NCBI GenBank assembly: GCA_021234155.1
Contig: JAJEKV010000003.1
Location: 34,393,166-34,457,165 of the forward strand
Direction: 5' to 3'
Origin: Isoetes taiwanensis
Taxonomy: Eukaryota; Streptophyta; Lycopodiopsida; Isoetales; Isoetaceae
DNA: 64,000 nucleotides
Of this stretch, positions 1 to 11,373 are shown in pieces. The position numbers were made by a program, and so were the translations under genes. A model generated the notes under the pieces. The model did no database searches. It worked only from the letters and a program-made list of their open reading frames with translations, and had not been told where the DNA came from. Positions within the stretch are counted from its first letter, which is position 1. The number at the start of each line of letters is the position of its first letter.

Positions 1-800
1 GGCTGTTATGCAATACAAAATCGTCCTACACATAAAGAGTGGCTTCCAGTGATTCTCGAGGAGTTAGAATGTGGAAAGAGGATGAACATGGTCAGCCAAT
101 GATACCAAAAGGTGTGCCACAAAATATTCCTCCTAGACCAACATTGAAAGATCTTCGGGGGTTGAAGGATAGCATCAACAAATACATCTCCCTATGGAAG
201 GACATATGTAAGAATCAAGAAAGTAGCTTGTTTGCAAGGCAATACCGGCAAGTGTTGAGTATTGGAGCCAGCTTATCTCTTTGGAGGATGTTGCTCGGGG
301 GCGTCCTCAAAATGATGCATTTTGGCCACAAACAAGACAAGCTCCTCTAGAACAAACGACATTTGTTCGGAGGTCGGCGATATCTGCCTTGGTCACACGA
401 CCTTTACCATCTTATTGTGGCCCGTCAGATGGCCGTCCAGTGTTGCCTCTTGAAGAGTTTGATCCTCACGTACATGTCGCAAAGGGTATGTTTGTTCTAG
501 TCGGACACGGAGATGATAACAACTTGCCACTTGGTTAGGATATCTGGAGGAGAATCTTTGTTCTTGATCCGAATCTACATATTTTGGCCATATTTTTGTA
601 TCGCGTGGTGGAAGCCCTCTTGGAGGGGACTACAAAGATCTGTTTGACTAAAAGCGTTGGCCTAATCCTTCCGATCCTTCAAGGTACGAAAATTTAGATG
701 CTATTCATTATGCTTGGGATGCCAATGGCAAGAGGCCGAAAACGGTCCAAATCCCGAAATATATTGTAGACATGTGGAAAGACATAGCACATTGTTCATC
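1..800 (+). other. Decayed coding-like stretch, unidentified
   Basis: Overlapping open stretches at about 39-350 and 281-538, and a further coding-looking piece at about 660-800 (ending in ...IVDMWKDIAHCSS), lie in one orientation. Base composition is richer in GC here than in the AT-rich DNA that follows. I do not recognise the family. It could be a worn transposon or virus-like protein or a host gene relic, cut by the left edge of the window. No start, promoter or splice structure is convincing. The call rests only on codon-like composition and colinearity of the pieces. Confidence 0.3.
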
Positions 801-1010
801 TTAATACATGAGATCTTGTACTTGTAATACATATCTTTCATCTTAATACATAAGATCTTGTACATTGCTATATTTATGATCATATATAACCTTGCTTACA
901 TCTTTAATATATAAATGCATACATGATTCATAGATAAGATGGTCAAGTGCTTATATGTTGAACATGTGATTCAATCATCTTCAGGATCAGTAGTAGTGAT
1001 CCCTGATATC

Positions 1011-1211
1011 TCATAGCTCATGCGCTCGGGAAGCCATATCGGATGGATCATAACACGAATTGACGCAGGGCAATGAATCTCGGCCCCAAAGCTTTTCTTC
1101 GCGGTAGGGATCAAGAAGAAGATGCCCATCTAGGCAACCAACAAGATCGAGTGGCTCATTGAGCACTTGATCGCCTCGATGTAATGAAATGGAAGAAGGC
1201 AAATAATCCAT
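1011..1211 (-). CDS. Small ORF, tandem copy 1, unknown function
   Basis: A 66-codon ORF beginning MDYLPSSISLHRGD. The start is chosen because the sequence around and upstream of the ATG (TCATCTCCCATGG) is shared with the neighbouring ORF at 1615-1824. A TATA box lies about 35 bp upstream. The two proteins are only weakly alike (both have a DP(Y/W) motif near the middle), so this looks like an old tandem duplication whose promoter and start context are better kept than the coding part. No signal peptide, membrane segment or known domain is visible. It may be a pseudogene or the first exon of something longer. Confidence 0.35.
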   Translation of the reverse strand: MDYLPSSISLHRGDQVLNEPLDLVGCLDGHLLLDPYREEKLWGRDSLPCVNSCYDPSDMASRAHEL

Positions 1212-1245
1212 GGGAGATGAATGACCTCCGACCCAAATGAAGCTG

Positions 1246-1254
1246 TTTTTATAA
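1246..1254 (-). promoter_or_regulatory. TATA box for small ORF copy 1
   Basis: The minus strand reads ATTATAAAAACAGC about 35 bp before the ATG at 1211. The block from here upstream (ATAATTTTACTTCA, AATTCACATCAA) is nearly identical to the block upstream of the second ORF at 1824, which supports a duplicated promoter. Confidence 0.45.
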
Positions 1255-1614
1255 TGAAGTAAAATTATTGATGTGAATTATTGGGGTGGGTGTAGCGCAT
1301 CATTGAGCGTATACAAGTATCATGTACTCATACAGGTATGATTCTATCATGTACTCAGATTCTATACATTAACTAATATTCACTATGCTTATATATATCC
1401 TTAACAGATACACAAATCATAAGTGCTTATATTATTATATCCTTAACAGGTATACGTATCATAGATGATTCACTCGTCATTGCTGCTTGACTAATATAGG
1501 TGTGATTGAAAATAAAAGACAGCTTGCATAGTTCATAAGTACTCATGTCATTATTATATCCTTAGCGGTCTGATTCACTCATCATCAACATCAAAGCACG
1601 TGATGCTATTCGGC

Positions 1615-1824
1615 TCATAGATCTCCCGGATCGGGGAAGCCAATAAAGGTGGACCTTAACACGAGTGAGCTTCTTGCAAGCACTTTCAGCGGGACCATCT
1701 GCTTTGACTTTTGCGACCATGGATCAAGTTTGATACCATTTACGTAGCATTCACACGGATCATTATAGCTAAGGTAGCACCAAGGATCGGATGTTCTCTC
1801 GGGCGATCGGGCAAAGGAAGCCAT
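1615..1824 (-). CDS. Small ORF, tandem copy 2, unknown function
   Basis: A 69-codon ORF beginning MASFARSPERTSDPWCY. It contains CECYVNGIKLDPWSQKS and ends near FIGFPDPGDL. It sits about 0.6 kb from the similar ORF at 1011-1211, in the same orientation, with a near-identical promoter and leader. A possible continuation in another frame past the stop ends in an acidic tail (..DVDDE) that parallels an acidic tail (..TDPEDD) past the stop of copy 1, so both copies may be frame-damaged at the 3' end. I do not recognise the family. Confidence 0.35.
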   Translation of the reverse strand: MASFARSPERTSDPWCYLSYNDPCECYVNGIKLDPWSQKSKQMVPLKVLARSSLVLRSTFIGFPDPGDL

Positions 1825-1863
1825 GGGAGATGAATGAGCTCTACCACCTGATGGATGGAGCTG

Positions 1864-1871
1864 CTTTTATA
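1864..1871 (-). promoter_or_regulatory. TATA box for small ORF copy 2
   Basis: The minus strand reads ACTATAAAAGCAGC about 40 bp before the ATG at 1824. This is the same arrangement as the TATA box at 1246-1254. Confidence 0.5.
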
Positions 1872-1954
1872 GTGAAGTAAAATTATTGATGTGAATTATT
1901 GGTGTTCATTGCCATTATCTCAGTACCATACATGTATATGATCCAATAATTTCT

Positions 1955-2045
1955 ATGTATATACTATCAATAATTTTGGTGACTATATACCATCAATAAT
2001 TTTGGTGGGTATATACCATCAATAATTTTGGTGGGTATAAATATA
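1955..2045. repeat. Short tandem repeat, about 27-bp unit
   Basis: About three copies of a unit containing ATCAATAATTTTGGTG and TATATACC run head to tail. The unit probably grew from the ATTGATG-rich promoter region of the neighbouring small ORF. Confidence 0.75.
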
Positions 2046-2047
2046 CA

Positions 2048-2323
2048 TCAAATTGCCGAGTGCGGAAACATTGGCCTCCGTCTAGCTATGGCGTATTCGG
2101 TCTTGAACGTGATTCTATCACTTGCAAGATGAATCATGAGGACTTCAAAGCGGTCCATGGCGAGATATACCGCGAAGGCGGCTCTGCATTTGCTCTCAAT
2201 CCTCGCCATTATCCCGATCCCGCTGATGTTATCATCCATCTCACGTGGAATAGGGAGTATCAAATGTTCATGATCGAAAGGGGATCTCGGAGCCTTGTCA
2301 CGCTAGTTCCGATCATTGAGTAA
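2048..2323 (+). other. Coding-like fragment, unidentified
   Basis: An 87-codon plus-strand ORF (from 2060) contains YREGGSAFALNPRHYPDPAD and ends ..LVTLVPIIE. Its composition (about 48% GC) stands out from the AT-rich flanks. The first codons are directly preceded by the 27-bp repeat and the end by AT-rich repeats, so this is an isolated island. It may belong with the fragment at 1-800. The family is not recognised. Confidence 0.3.
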
Positions 2324-2324
2324 T

Positions 2325-2640
2325 AGTAGAAGAATAATAATACTTGTTATCTTATTGTAATCTGTTTGTGATAGTATACAACGGTACACATAACCTTTGT
2401 AATACACATAACCGCATACTATAAGTAATAGTAAAATAATACTACTTGTTATCTTATTGTAATCTGTTTGTACTCTTATTGTTATCTTATTCAGGTATAC
2501 ATAACCTTTTGTAATACACATAACCATACTATATGTATTGAGGTATACTAGTATGCAACAGGTATACATAACCTTTTGTAATACACATAACCATACTATA
2601 AGTATTGAGGTATACATAACCCTCCAAGGTATACTATATA
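2325..2640. repeat. AT-rich imperfect tandem repeats
   Basis: Two related units alternate: one around CTTGTTATCTTATTGTAATC (two copies) and one around GTATACATAACC...GTAATACACATAACC (three to four copies). The long minus-strand open frame across this stretch is a repeat artefact, not a gene. Confidence 0.7.
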
Positions 2641-2690
2641 AAAATTATTCCAACTTGTCTTGAAATTCCAACTTTAATGAAACTCTGCTT

Positions 2691-3284
2691 CCTCATTAGA
2701 GGAGAGTCCGAACCCCGTGAGGCCAAAAAAAGCTTCCCGAGGCAGACCTTCCCCGGCTCAGCCCGCGTCTTGTAAAGCCCACACTCCGGATCTCGGTTCC
2801 CGTATCCAAATAGTTGAATTCTTTGTTCAAGGAACCTGGTTCGAGAAGGTAAAAAAATCCAACATCCGTCACGGGAGAACATATCAAACCGCAAGCGCCT
2901 GCTGGCGGCGATCAGCAGAAACCAAAGTGTTTTGTCGTTCGGACATTAAGCGGAGGTCTCGAAATGGCAATTCGACTTAAACCACATCGTCCGGAATGCC
3001 AAAATTACCGTAGGGACCAAGTTACCGCGGTCAGTTTTGCGAAGAAATAAACACTTCGCCCTACATTGCGATATTGGCCCACCTCCTAGGTCAATTGACT
3101 ACGAGTGTGTTGCATATGAGATAGTTTGGCTTCTTCGAGAAGGGGTGGGCTTCGGCCTGAAAACTTGGTCTCTAGGGCAATGTCGACGTTAAGGAGTCCA
3201 TTGGCGAGAGACGGATCCTCCGCGGTTCGGACGGGAAAGTTGCCCGTCCGTCGCCAGGGCCTTCGGGAGAGGACTTTTGGGGCA
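2691..3284 (+). repeat. 1-kb repeat, copy 1, left part (interrupted)
   Basis: Begins CCTCATTAGAGG and aligns throughout with the copy at 11880-12861, with small indels. It includes the shared blocks GAACCTGGTTCGAGAAGGT, CCAACATCCGTC and GGGACCAAGTTAC. It is cut at TTTTGGGGCA by the TIR transposon starting at 3285 and resumes at 11374. The unit is GC-richer than its flanks. I cannot assign it to a known family; it could be a tandem repeat or part of a degenerate retroelement. Confidence 0.75.
3278..3284. repeat. Target-site duplication TGGGGCA (left)
   Basis: Matches the bases at 11374-11380. The uninterrupted repeat copy at 11880-12861 has the motif once (TTTGGGGCAAGCT). Confidence 0.8.
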
Positions 3285-3299
3285 CAAGGCACCCAAAAA

Positions 3300-3900
3300 T
3301 TTAACCACTATAATAAACCACTAAAAAACCCCCATAGATGTGGTTTCTTATGCTAAAAAAATTATTCTTAGTAAAAAGCACATAACATAGTGGTTTTTAT
3401 AACTCATACGTGGTTATTCATGTTAGTTTTATGTTATAGTGTGGTTTATTAAAACCAATATTAGCTTATTACATGGCTTCTAGTACCAATGGTGGTCATT
3501 CATGCTAGTTTTCTACTGTAGCATGATTTATTAAATCGACAATGGCTTGTAACATGGTTTTTGACATCGCTTTAAATATGGCAATGGTTGTTTGTGTTGG
3601 TTTCTCATTGTCACATGGCTTAGAGAAATTGAAGTACTATATAACGTGGTTTTTTATACAAATTTAAACGCCATAGTGTTTAATCATGCTAGTTCTCTAA
3701 TATAAAAATGCATGTTTTATAATGGTCGCGGTTTGTAGCATAGTTTTCAATATCGAGTTTATTGTCATGGTAATTATTCATAGTTATCACCTAATAGGAT
3801 GTGGATATTCATAGTGGTTACTCATAAGGCACCCAAAACACAATTGTCATAATTAACCACTATGAAAGCATTACAGATATGGTCTTTTGTATTTTCTATT
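3300..3900. repeat. Left subterminal repeat region of the 8.1-kb transposon
   Basis: Many dispersed copies of GTGGTT, TGGTTT and GGTTATTCAT occur, with runs such as CATAGTGGTT. The inverse motifs (AACCAC, AACCAT) fill the region 10930-11360 at the other end. Such motif clusters are transposase binding sites in known hAT and CACTA elements; that role is inferred here. Confidence 0.55.
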
Positions 3901-6065
3901 TTTTGAAGGACATTATACTTTACTTAAATATCAAGCAAACTAGTACATGTGAAAATACAAAGGTGTCTTTTGTGCAATTTATTATTGTCTGGTCTTTTTA
4001 ATTTGTTTTGCATCTTTTAGTTATTTTCAAGAACTATAAGTGCTTTTGCATTCACACTTGTTACATTTTCTAGCAAAGGTTTATAATATGGCTTTCATTT
4101 TTTCAATACCAATTTAATTTGTATTAAGAAGGAAAATGTCCTCCTAATATAATGATATTTGAAAGATGGAAATTATTCTAGAGATGATTTTGTTTAATTT
4201 TATAGTGACTGAAGATACTTCAACTACAGCCATCCTTGTGACGATGCCTCTTTCTTGCATAACTATGCATTTCCTCCCTTTTAAATGCCTTGGGCATTTG
4301 CATGTTATTTTGAAGCTCTGCATAGCCATGCCATGGATTAAAAAAGGGAAACAAACCCATGATACAAGATCTGGCAATGTACCATAGCATTGACTTTATT
4401 CCCGTATGCCATCAGATTGGGAGAGGAATTTAGGGATTAATGGAAACTTCTAAATTCAGGCTGATGTCATCAAGTTGGCGTAAGTTTTCAGTGCTCTTTT
4501 GTTTTTTTCTTCTGTAGTTGGTTTGTTCGAGAGTTAGCTTTGGCCAACACCTGACATCTTGAGGAGTAGGGTGCGACATGCTGAGGCAGTGGAGCACGAA
4601 GCTTGTCGGAGTTGAGAATGGATGAGCTAGGCTTTTCAATTTGAATAGAGTCCTTGCGAACTATTTTGGTAATGAAGCCTTTCGGCTTCTTTATGAAGTT
4701 TTTCGAATTTTTGCAGAGTTGTCGCAATTTTCCTTGTCTTTTTGTGAGGCTTTTGGGCTTCTTTTTGAGAGGGGTGATTCCTATTTATTCATTCCAAGTT
4801 CAATGGTAATAGATAGCTAGGAAATAGTTAGTTTGTTTCAGTGGCTCTGCTTTAACTATGGGACACGGAATGCCATTTGAACTCCTCTGTTAAAACTAAA
4901 GACCATGTGTTTTATTTCTTCTACCAGGTTAGATAGAAGAAGATTATGAATGCTTGTCTTGGTCTTCGAGGTGCTTGTGGATGGTACCATGAGTCATGAG
5001 AAGTTTATTGAGTTTATCAATTGAAGCATGATGCTTCTCAAATGTGATGCTGCCAATTTGGTAGGCGGGTTCGAATCCTCGTAAAAAGAGTCCTTGAATT
5101 TTTGCAACATGTAAAACTATGTTCTATTTATGCTCTTAAGCAGGTCCGAAGTTGGGTGCCTGCTACAAGTTTCTTGCAGTGGGCGAGATGGTTGTAACTT
5201 ATTATATCAGTTTTTCCCTTCAAGGAATTGTTGTATAGAGACTAATTCCAGCTTATATGGTAAGTTTTATTCTTTAGATGCCTATGCTGTCGATTTTGGC
5301 TGCTAGCTTGTTGTAGTATTTCTTATATTTCTTTTTACCCTATTATCTTAGCCATGCTCTCCTCATTGCCATCTTGTTGTAACATCTAGCCAGACTTGTA
5401 TATTATAAGTTCAATGCCAATGTCTTAATTTTAGGCTCTACAAGAACATTATTGCTGAATTACGTTTGCTGCTTGTACATTATCTGTTGAATGCCTAAAT
5501 AGGGTTACTTTGATATTGAAGACTTGATACAGGCTGGACATTTTGTCTAAATTTCTAGTAATATTATTACAGTGGAACAATTAATATATTGGCAGTCTAA
5601 TGTTGGAGTTTGCTGGCAGAATCGGTCATTTGACGGAACATTATAATATTTGCAGAATCAGTCATGGAGTCTAATGCTGGAATCAAAGTGATGGATCTAT
5701 TGGCCAACTTTTTCCTTCCAAGAAGCAATGATTGTTATTAATTCCATTTATATCTGTTATCTGTTATATACATACAATTACTTAAGCACCCCCCTTGTTA
5801 TGTAGAGATTGATCACAGCCGTCCATTCGTGAAATCGATGATCCTCATGCAGCCACCTCATTATTACCTAAGCACTCCCTTGTTATGTAGAGATTGATCC
5901 TGGCAGTCGAAAAAAATTGATGGCTCGATTTTAGCCACGTCACAATCCATCAAGCAGCCCCCTTATTTGGGGCTTTTAAATCTAGACCATTAGATTCGAA
6001 AATTCGATCTGAGCCGTCGAACAAAGTAAAAAACATTAATTGCCACCAATGGTGTGATGGCAAGT
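3900..6065. other. Transposon interior without recognisable genes
   Basis: AT-rich DNA with intron-like T-rich runs. There is a duplicated ~45-bp segment around CTTGTTATGTAGAGATTGAT (about 5800 and 5883) next to phrases like GCCGTCCATTCG. A B-box-like GGTTCGAATCC at about 5069 has no matching A box. It may contain captured plant non-coding DNA. I see no supportable coding region. Confidence 0.4.
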
Positions 6066-6568
6066 TTAATATTTGGGAAATTTCTAAAAATGCCCTTGCA
6101 TTTGTGTCTAATTGTTAAAAAGCCCCTAATTTCATTGTATTTGTCAAAATGCCATTCTGTTTTGTACGTATCTTCATTTTCAGCTAAACGGCGGTGGCAG
6201 GAAGCTAGATCCAGTGGACAAACGACAATTCCAAACATCAATTTGCCTACGTCTGATGCGCGAGCACAGTTCCGGCAAAAGGACCAGCGTCCAGCAAGTA
6301 ACGACAGTCCTAACTTCTTTGAATTCTCCCACTTCCGATTCATAAAAAGCAAGCTGATTCTTCACAAACATATAAGTTTTGGTTTTTGCATGCTTTTTAT
6401 TTCTGTATTCTTTCATCGTTGATAAATATTTTGGAGAAAGGGAATTCCGTTAAGAGTACTGGATTAAATTAACTTCTGCATCAACTCTATGCACATGTCT
6501 TTTACTGTGTTCCTTTTTTTTCTTCTTTTCTTTCCAATATTGCAGGAATTGTTACAAGGGTTATCAAT

Positions 6569-6865
6569 ATGGAGCTAGTTAAAAGAACAATATTTGATTC
6601 ATTGATAGAGGTCAAGAATGCAGTTCGGACAGATGCCATTGCATCGTACACTGACTTCAAAGTTATTAAATCTGATAGATCACGGTTTCGGGTCAAATGC
6701 AGTGATGAGAATTGCACATGGCACTTATTTGCTTCTTTGATTGGTGAAGGCCCAAGATGTATGATTCGTCCAGTAGGAGTGCATAATTGTCGTGGCAACC
6801 AGAAGAAAAGTTCTTTCTGCCCAATGGACCTGAATTTAACAAGGATGAAGAGAATACATGACTAA
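6569..6865 (+). pseudogene. MuDR-type transposase N-terminal fragment
   Basis: A 98-codon ORF resembling the MuDR N-terminal domain of Mutator transposases. The pattern is F...IEVKNAVRTDAIASYTDF, then KSDRSRFRVKC, C..C-type spacing SDENCTWHLFAS, and a closing HNC (GVHNCRGN). The preceding bases (TTTCCAATATTGCAG) look like an acceptor site, so this was probably an internal exon. The catalytic DDE region and the SWIM zinc finger are absent. It cannot be active. Confidence 0.75.
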
Positions 6866-7263
6866 TTTTCCTTACAGATATCTTCAGTTTGACACAAACC
6901 ACAATCATTACAAATGCAGTCCTGATTGTTTGAGCAAGGGGAAGATAGAAACATGCCATTTGGACAAGCTTGAGCACAAGGGATATAGATCTATTGGGAT
7001 GGAACTACACATAAGCTATTATCAGGAGTATATATTCCAAAACTGCTAGCATTAGACTTATACTAGCCTTGTTCACAAGGAATTGCAAAGGTACACACCG
7101 GACGAAAAGTGGTGGAGGCTCAAACCGAGTTCCATTCCCAAAACAATCTACTAATAAGTTGGTCTCACCTAATTCCACAAGTTACATCTCGCAGAGGTAA
7201 GGGCTAAGAAATCGACTTAATAGGCATAGAAGATTTGTTAAACTTCCCCCAGCAAATAATTTC

Positions 7264-7578
7264 ATGGCAGTGTTCCCTAATACCACAGCTATGATCATGT
7301 CCTGCACTAAGAAGAACAAAGGTGACATTGTTTTATCTAACTGCAACTTCACTGCAGAGCAAATGAGATCTAGCAAATGGGCACTTGCAATATTTGTCCT
7401 GATGGGCAAGCGATCCAAAGTTAATAGTAACAAAGTGAGAATGGAAATGCATCATGCATCCAAATTCTTGGGGTGGGCAAAGGGCATGGCTGCGTATGGC
7501 GCCTCGTGGAGTAACAAGTTGTTTGGGTCACGGCCCTTCCTCATTGATCTGTACTCGCACATCGTAGAGGCAAATTGA
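7264..7578 (+). other. Open frame inside the MULE, unidentified
   Basis: A 104-codon frame runs into the right inverted repeat. It contains NTTAMIMSCTKKNKGD and HHASKFLGWAKGMAAYGASW. The last third overlaps the terminal repeat, so at least that part is not a conserved protein. It could be transposase remnant or captured DNA; I do not recognise it. Confidence 0.2.
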
Positions 7579-7708
7579 TGTTTGGAATTGCCGTTTGTCC
7601 ACTGGATCTCGCTGAAAATGAAAATACGTACAAAATAGAATGGCACTGGGGCTTTTTGACAATTAAACACAAATACAAGGGCGTTTTTAGAAATTTTCCT
7701 TAATATTT

Positions 7709-10680
7709 TCTTTGTTTCAATTAATGCCATGCAGCATTTAAGGCATTTGATCTCGGCCTTTGAAACTAAGGGTTTTGATCACGACCGTTGTTAGGAAGCC
7801 ACACAGTGTCAACGTGTGGCTCGTGCATTCATGGGCACAACCAGAATTCGGCACCATGCAGTGACACAACTCTTTGCCGTCTCCCTCCTCGACCGCCATA
7901 GCCGTGCTTCATGGAGCTTTTGGCCAAGTTTCCGAGTGGCGATGGGATTGTGGTAAGTTTTGATGGAAGCGGCATGGCGTAGGCTTCAATCTGAACCCTG
8001 CAGAGGCATTTATTTCATGTTGTTTGATCAGCTTCGAGTGCTTTGTTGAGCTTTGTATGTTTGCGCTTGCTCTGTTAGACTCGAGGCTCAAGTAATAACT
8101 CCAGAAAGGAGCCAAAAGGGTTACTAAATGAAGTTTGTTAGACCTGCATTACTCTTGCACTTCGATTATATGCATTCGGCATGTTCATATTGACTCTGTA
8201 AGAGCTAAACTTGAAATTGGGTCTTTTCTGCTAACGACTATTGCGCATCTGGCCCGATTTTTCAAGGGAATTCATTTGGTTCCGCTTTGCACTAGTGTTT
8301 TTGAGGCTTTCAAGTGTGGGTGAATGAGATGGTAGTTACCCCAGTTCCGATCTGTGTTTTAAAGTTCCAAATTAGTCATGTACATGGAACATTGGAAAAC
8401 ATACATATGCTCTGTGATTCAGGTTCCACGAGTAACATAATGCTTTTTTGCTTACTAATCGTGGAATGCAATCACCCTGATTCAGGCTAGTGAATCCAAA
8501 AAGGAGGCGTTTAGGAAGTGCTTGGAAGCAAGCGGGGTGCTAGATGCTTAGTGTTTGGGTGCTCAGGCCAGCTATGGCGCCATACATCTGCTGTAATATG
8601 TGGTTTCAAATTGGTTCTGGAAGAGGGCTTTTCACAACCTTCATTTGGCTGGATTTTATTGGGAATATTTTGTTTATGTCGGGCTCTTGGCTTCGCTACA
8701 GTACTCTGAAGCAGCATGAACGTGTTCAGTAAAGGTACGCAATCCTACTTTCCATGGATTTTTTCCCTGAATCAAGCTTTTATACAGTCAATTTGGTTGC
8801 ACGCGTTCCTGATTCAAGCTTTTTCATCCAAGTTTTGCTCAAAAACCAAGGCATTGATTCTATTTTTCAAGGGTTTTCTTCCAAATGAGGCTTTTAAAAC
8901 TCTGTCAGTACATAACTTTTAGTTTGTTGTAGGTATTCCGTCAATTTTGTGGGATGAAATGCTACAGGATGGCTCAGATTTTCTATATTTTTTATAGTCT
9001 TATGCGACGTATGCTTTTATGATATTTATGTTTTATTTACCAGATATGCTGGCATTTGCATTTGTTCATCATGTGATTCACAGCTGTATTGTTTCGTTTC
9101 AGGATGAGAAAGTAAAGCAGACTGGTTTGCAATGGGGCAGTTAAACGTCAACCATCTTGCAGGCCTGGTAACAATGCTTAACAAGTAGGATGATGTTGAG
9201 ATGATTATGCCTATGTTTTTAGAGAGTTTATGACAAGGCAGTGCCACTGTTTGGTGTCTTTTGATATGCCAAGGTGCACTTCTCTTCTCCATCTCTGATG
9301 CATTCATGTTTTAAATACCGATGTATGATATTGTAATCTATGTGTTCATTGTTCTGAAGGATTAGCCATTTCCTTGATAGTATTGCAGATGCGGGTTTTG
9401 TTGATCCTATTATTTTAGGTTGAGCAATTTTTTGTTTTGGTTCTGGAGAGCTGTGAATATGCCATGAATGTAGTGAATATGCCATGAATGGGTGGATATA
9501 AATAAGCTAGGAGTTGCTCATCTTTAGTGATAAGAATCGTTTTAACCCTTATAACGTTATTTCGCAACATAGGCCTTTCGAAAACAGTTATATTTTTGTT
9601 GTATGAGATTATACAACCAATCTTTAACCACCTTTTTGTTGTCAAATGCAGGAAAAGATGCTGCTGGCTGCATTTGCATGTGAATGTAAAGATAATCGTT
9701 TTGTGTGGATAGTGCCTATCTAAACATATTCGTGTGCTTAGAAGGTATGTGGTAGCTTCTTAGCTAGATTCATTGTTGCACACTTAAAGTTGTTTGATAA
9801 CTCAGGGTAAACCTTTGTTTCGGGTAGAACTTCTGTGAATCCATATCCTGGGATAAATGGGATGCAAACTCTCCAAGCAGTTAGATGTATAATGACTTGC
9901 GTAAAGCTCTCTTGCAAGAATGTTGCATCTCCATAAGTATTAGGTTCTACTTCTGCATGGTTAAGTCAATTGAAGGCTGACCTGCTCAGTAAATATCCCT
10001 GCAAATACCCCTGAGATTCAAGACCTGGAACATGCATGCAAGCAGGCATGCAAGCAAGCAGGCAGAGCAGACAAAGCTTGCTTTTTCCAATTCTTCTGGA
10101 CAATATTGAGACTGCATTCTAGGTTAGGTTAAAAATTTATTTTGGCCATGACCTTTGTGCTAAGGTCGATATAGCTATTTGTATGTGTGTCAATAAGCTA
10201 TGGAACAATAAATGGGCGGCATTTATGTATATAGTTGTTTGTATGTGTCAATAAGCCGTGGCACAATAAATGGGCTCAGGCGTAGCAGATTTTCTGCCCT
10301 GATTCATTTCAGTTCATTATCCCTGAGATCAGATTTCATCAGTTTGACATTGTCTGTACCTGTTCTTGCCCTTGCTTCTTTTATACTAGAATTTTCGTTG
10401 GAGTTGCAGCATTCAGGAGCAGTATATGCATATGGGATTTGGAGTTTTATGAATTGGTGGCAAATGCAAATTTGATTGCAAATTTGATTTCTTGTTAAGT
10501 TTTGAAGCTTCAAATTGAAGTAACATAGAACAGTTTTTTGAAAATTGTTGGGAGGATTCAAAGCTGAAAATGATTTCTGAAGTGATTTCCTTGGAGCTTC
10601 TTTTATTTATTTTTGTTATGAAAAATACCATTTGTAATGGCAATTTCTATTGGTGTATTGGGTTTTATGACATTGGCAAA
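7709..10680. other. Transposon interior, possible captured non-coding DNA
   Basis: No convincing coding region. At 7911-7952 a short ATG frame (MELLAKFPSGDGIV) runs into a consensus donor (GTAAGT), which could be the first exon of a captured gene, followed by intron-like T-rich sequence. Small tandem duplications occur at 9453-9490 and 10178-10275, and a (GCAAGCAG)-like run at 10030-10062. The rest looks like intron or spacer. Confidence 0.3.
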
Positions 10681-10929
10681 AGTACGTAATTACCAATGAT
10701 AGAGACTATTCCTAAGAAACCGCTACATGCCAGCACTAAGAACCAATTCATGCTATCATATAGAATTGTACGGTGTTAATAAATTAACTTAGAATGCTTT
10801 GGTAGATAAAGCACTAGTGATCTATAACATTGAATACATTATGCATTCTACTGAAGACCCTATATGGCATGCATAAAAATGGGAAGGCTTTAGACTATAA
10901 AACATTTCAACCCTTATGGCTGCACTTTA

Positions 10930-11373
10930 ACCCCATATGGTTTGCACGCATAAAAGTGAAGGCTTTAGACCATTAACCATATGCAACTGGTTTAATTTTA
11001 ACACAATGCAAACCATATAAATTTATCACAATACTTAGCCACCCTAATTTCGCACTCTAAGAACCACATTGTATAACGCCATATCAAACCGAGTCTCATT
11101 ACCACCACCTTATACCATATTAAGAAACTATACACATGAACCACGATATTAAACAACAACGAATAAACATGTCAGAAAACCATATCATTGAACACCATAA
11201 CTGACTCGTTGATAATTACTTTGTAAAAATACCACATTAATAAAGCATATAAAGAAACCACATACTTTAGCCACGTAATGATATTAACCCACAAAGATGC
11301 ATTGGTTATTTTCAACGGTTTTTTATGTATAACCAATGAAAAAACCCGTTGTGGTTTATTTTTGGGTGCCTTG
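10930..11373. repeat. Right subterminal repeat region of the 8.1-kb transposon
   Basis: Clustered AACCAC, AACCAT and ACCATAT motifs are the inverse of those near the left end. They are followed by the right terminal inverted repeat ending GGGTGCCTTG at 11373 and the target duplication TGGGGCA at 11374-11380. Confidence 0.55.

Larger units (their letters stand above)
6075..7699 (+). mobile_element. Mutator-like element (MULE), 1,625 bp
   Basis: Long terminal inverted repeats: the left arm starts GGGAAATTTCTAAAAATGCC, and the right arm is its inverse, ending GGCGTTTTTAGAAATTTTCC. They pair over about 150-190 bp with two small gaps. Perfect 9-bp target duplications TTAATATTT lie at 6066-6074 and 7700-7708, which is the Mutator signature. 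Inside lies a MuDR-type transposase piece (6569-6865) and unassigned sequence. It is too short to hold a full transposase, so it is a deletion derivative. It is nested in the 8.1-kb transposon. Confidence 0.9.
3285..11373. mobile_element. 8.1-kb TIR DNA transposon, non-autonomous
   Basis: The left end begins CAAGGCACCCAAAAATTTAA and the right end is its inverse, ending TTTTTGGGTGCCTTG. The element is flanked by TGGGGCA on both sides (3278-3284 and 11374-11380), inserted into a 1-kb repeat whose uninterrupted copy at 11880-12861 shows the empty site. Both subterminal regions are crowded with GTGGTT/TGGTTA-type motifs, pointing inward from each end, as in hAT and CACTA elements. A 7-bp duplication fits hAT (8 bp) loosely; the superfamily is not settled. 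No transposase for these ends is visible. A Mutator-like element is nested inside. Confidence 0.75.

Noticed and set aside
2303-2617. 104-codon minus-strand repetitive ORF
   Set aside because: Translation of AT-rich tandem repeats; no conserved pattern beyond the DNA repeat.
5060-5080. tRNA or SINE B box GGTTCGAATCC
   Set aside because: No A box at the right distance and no acceptor stem.
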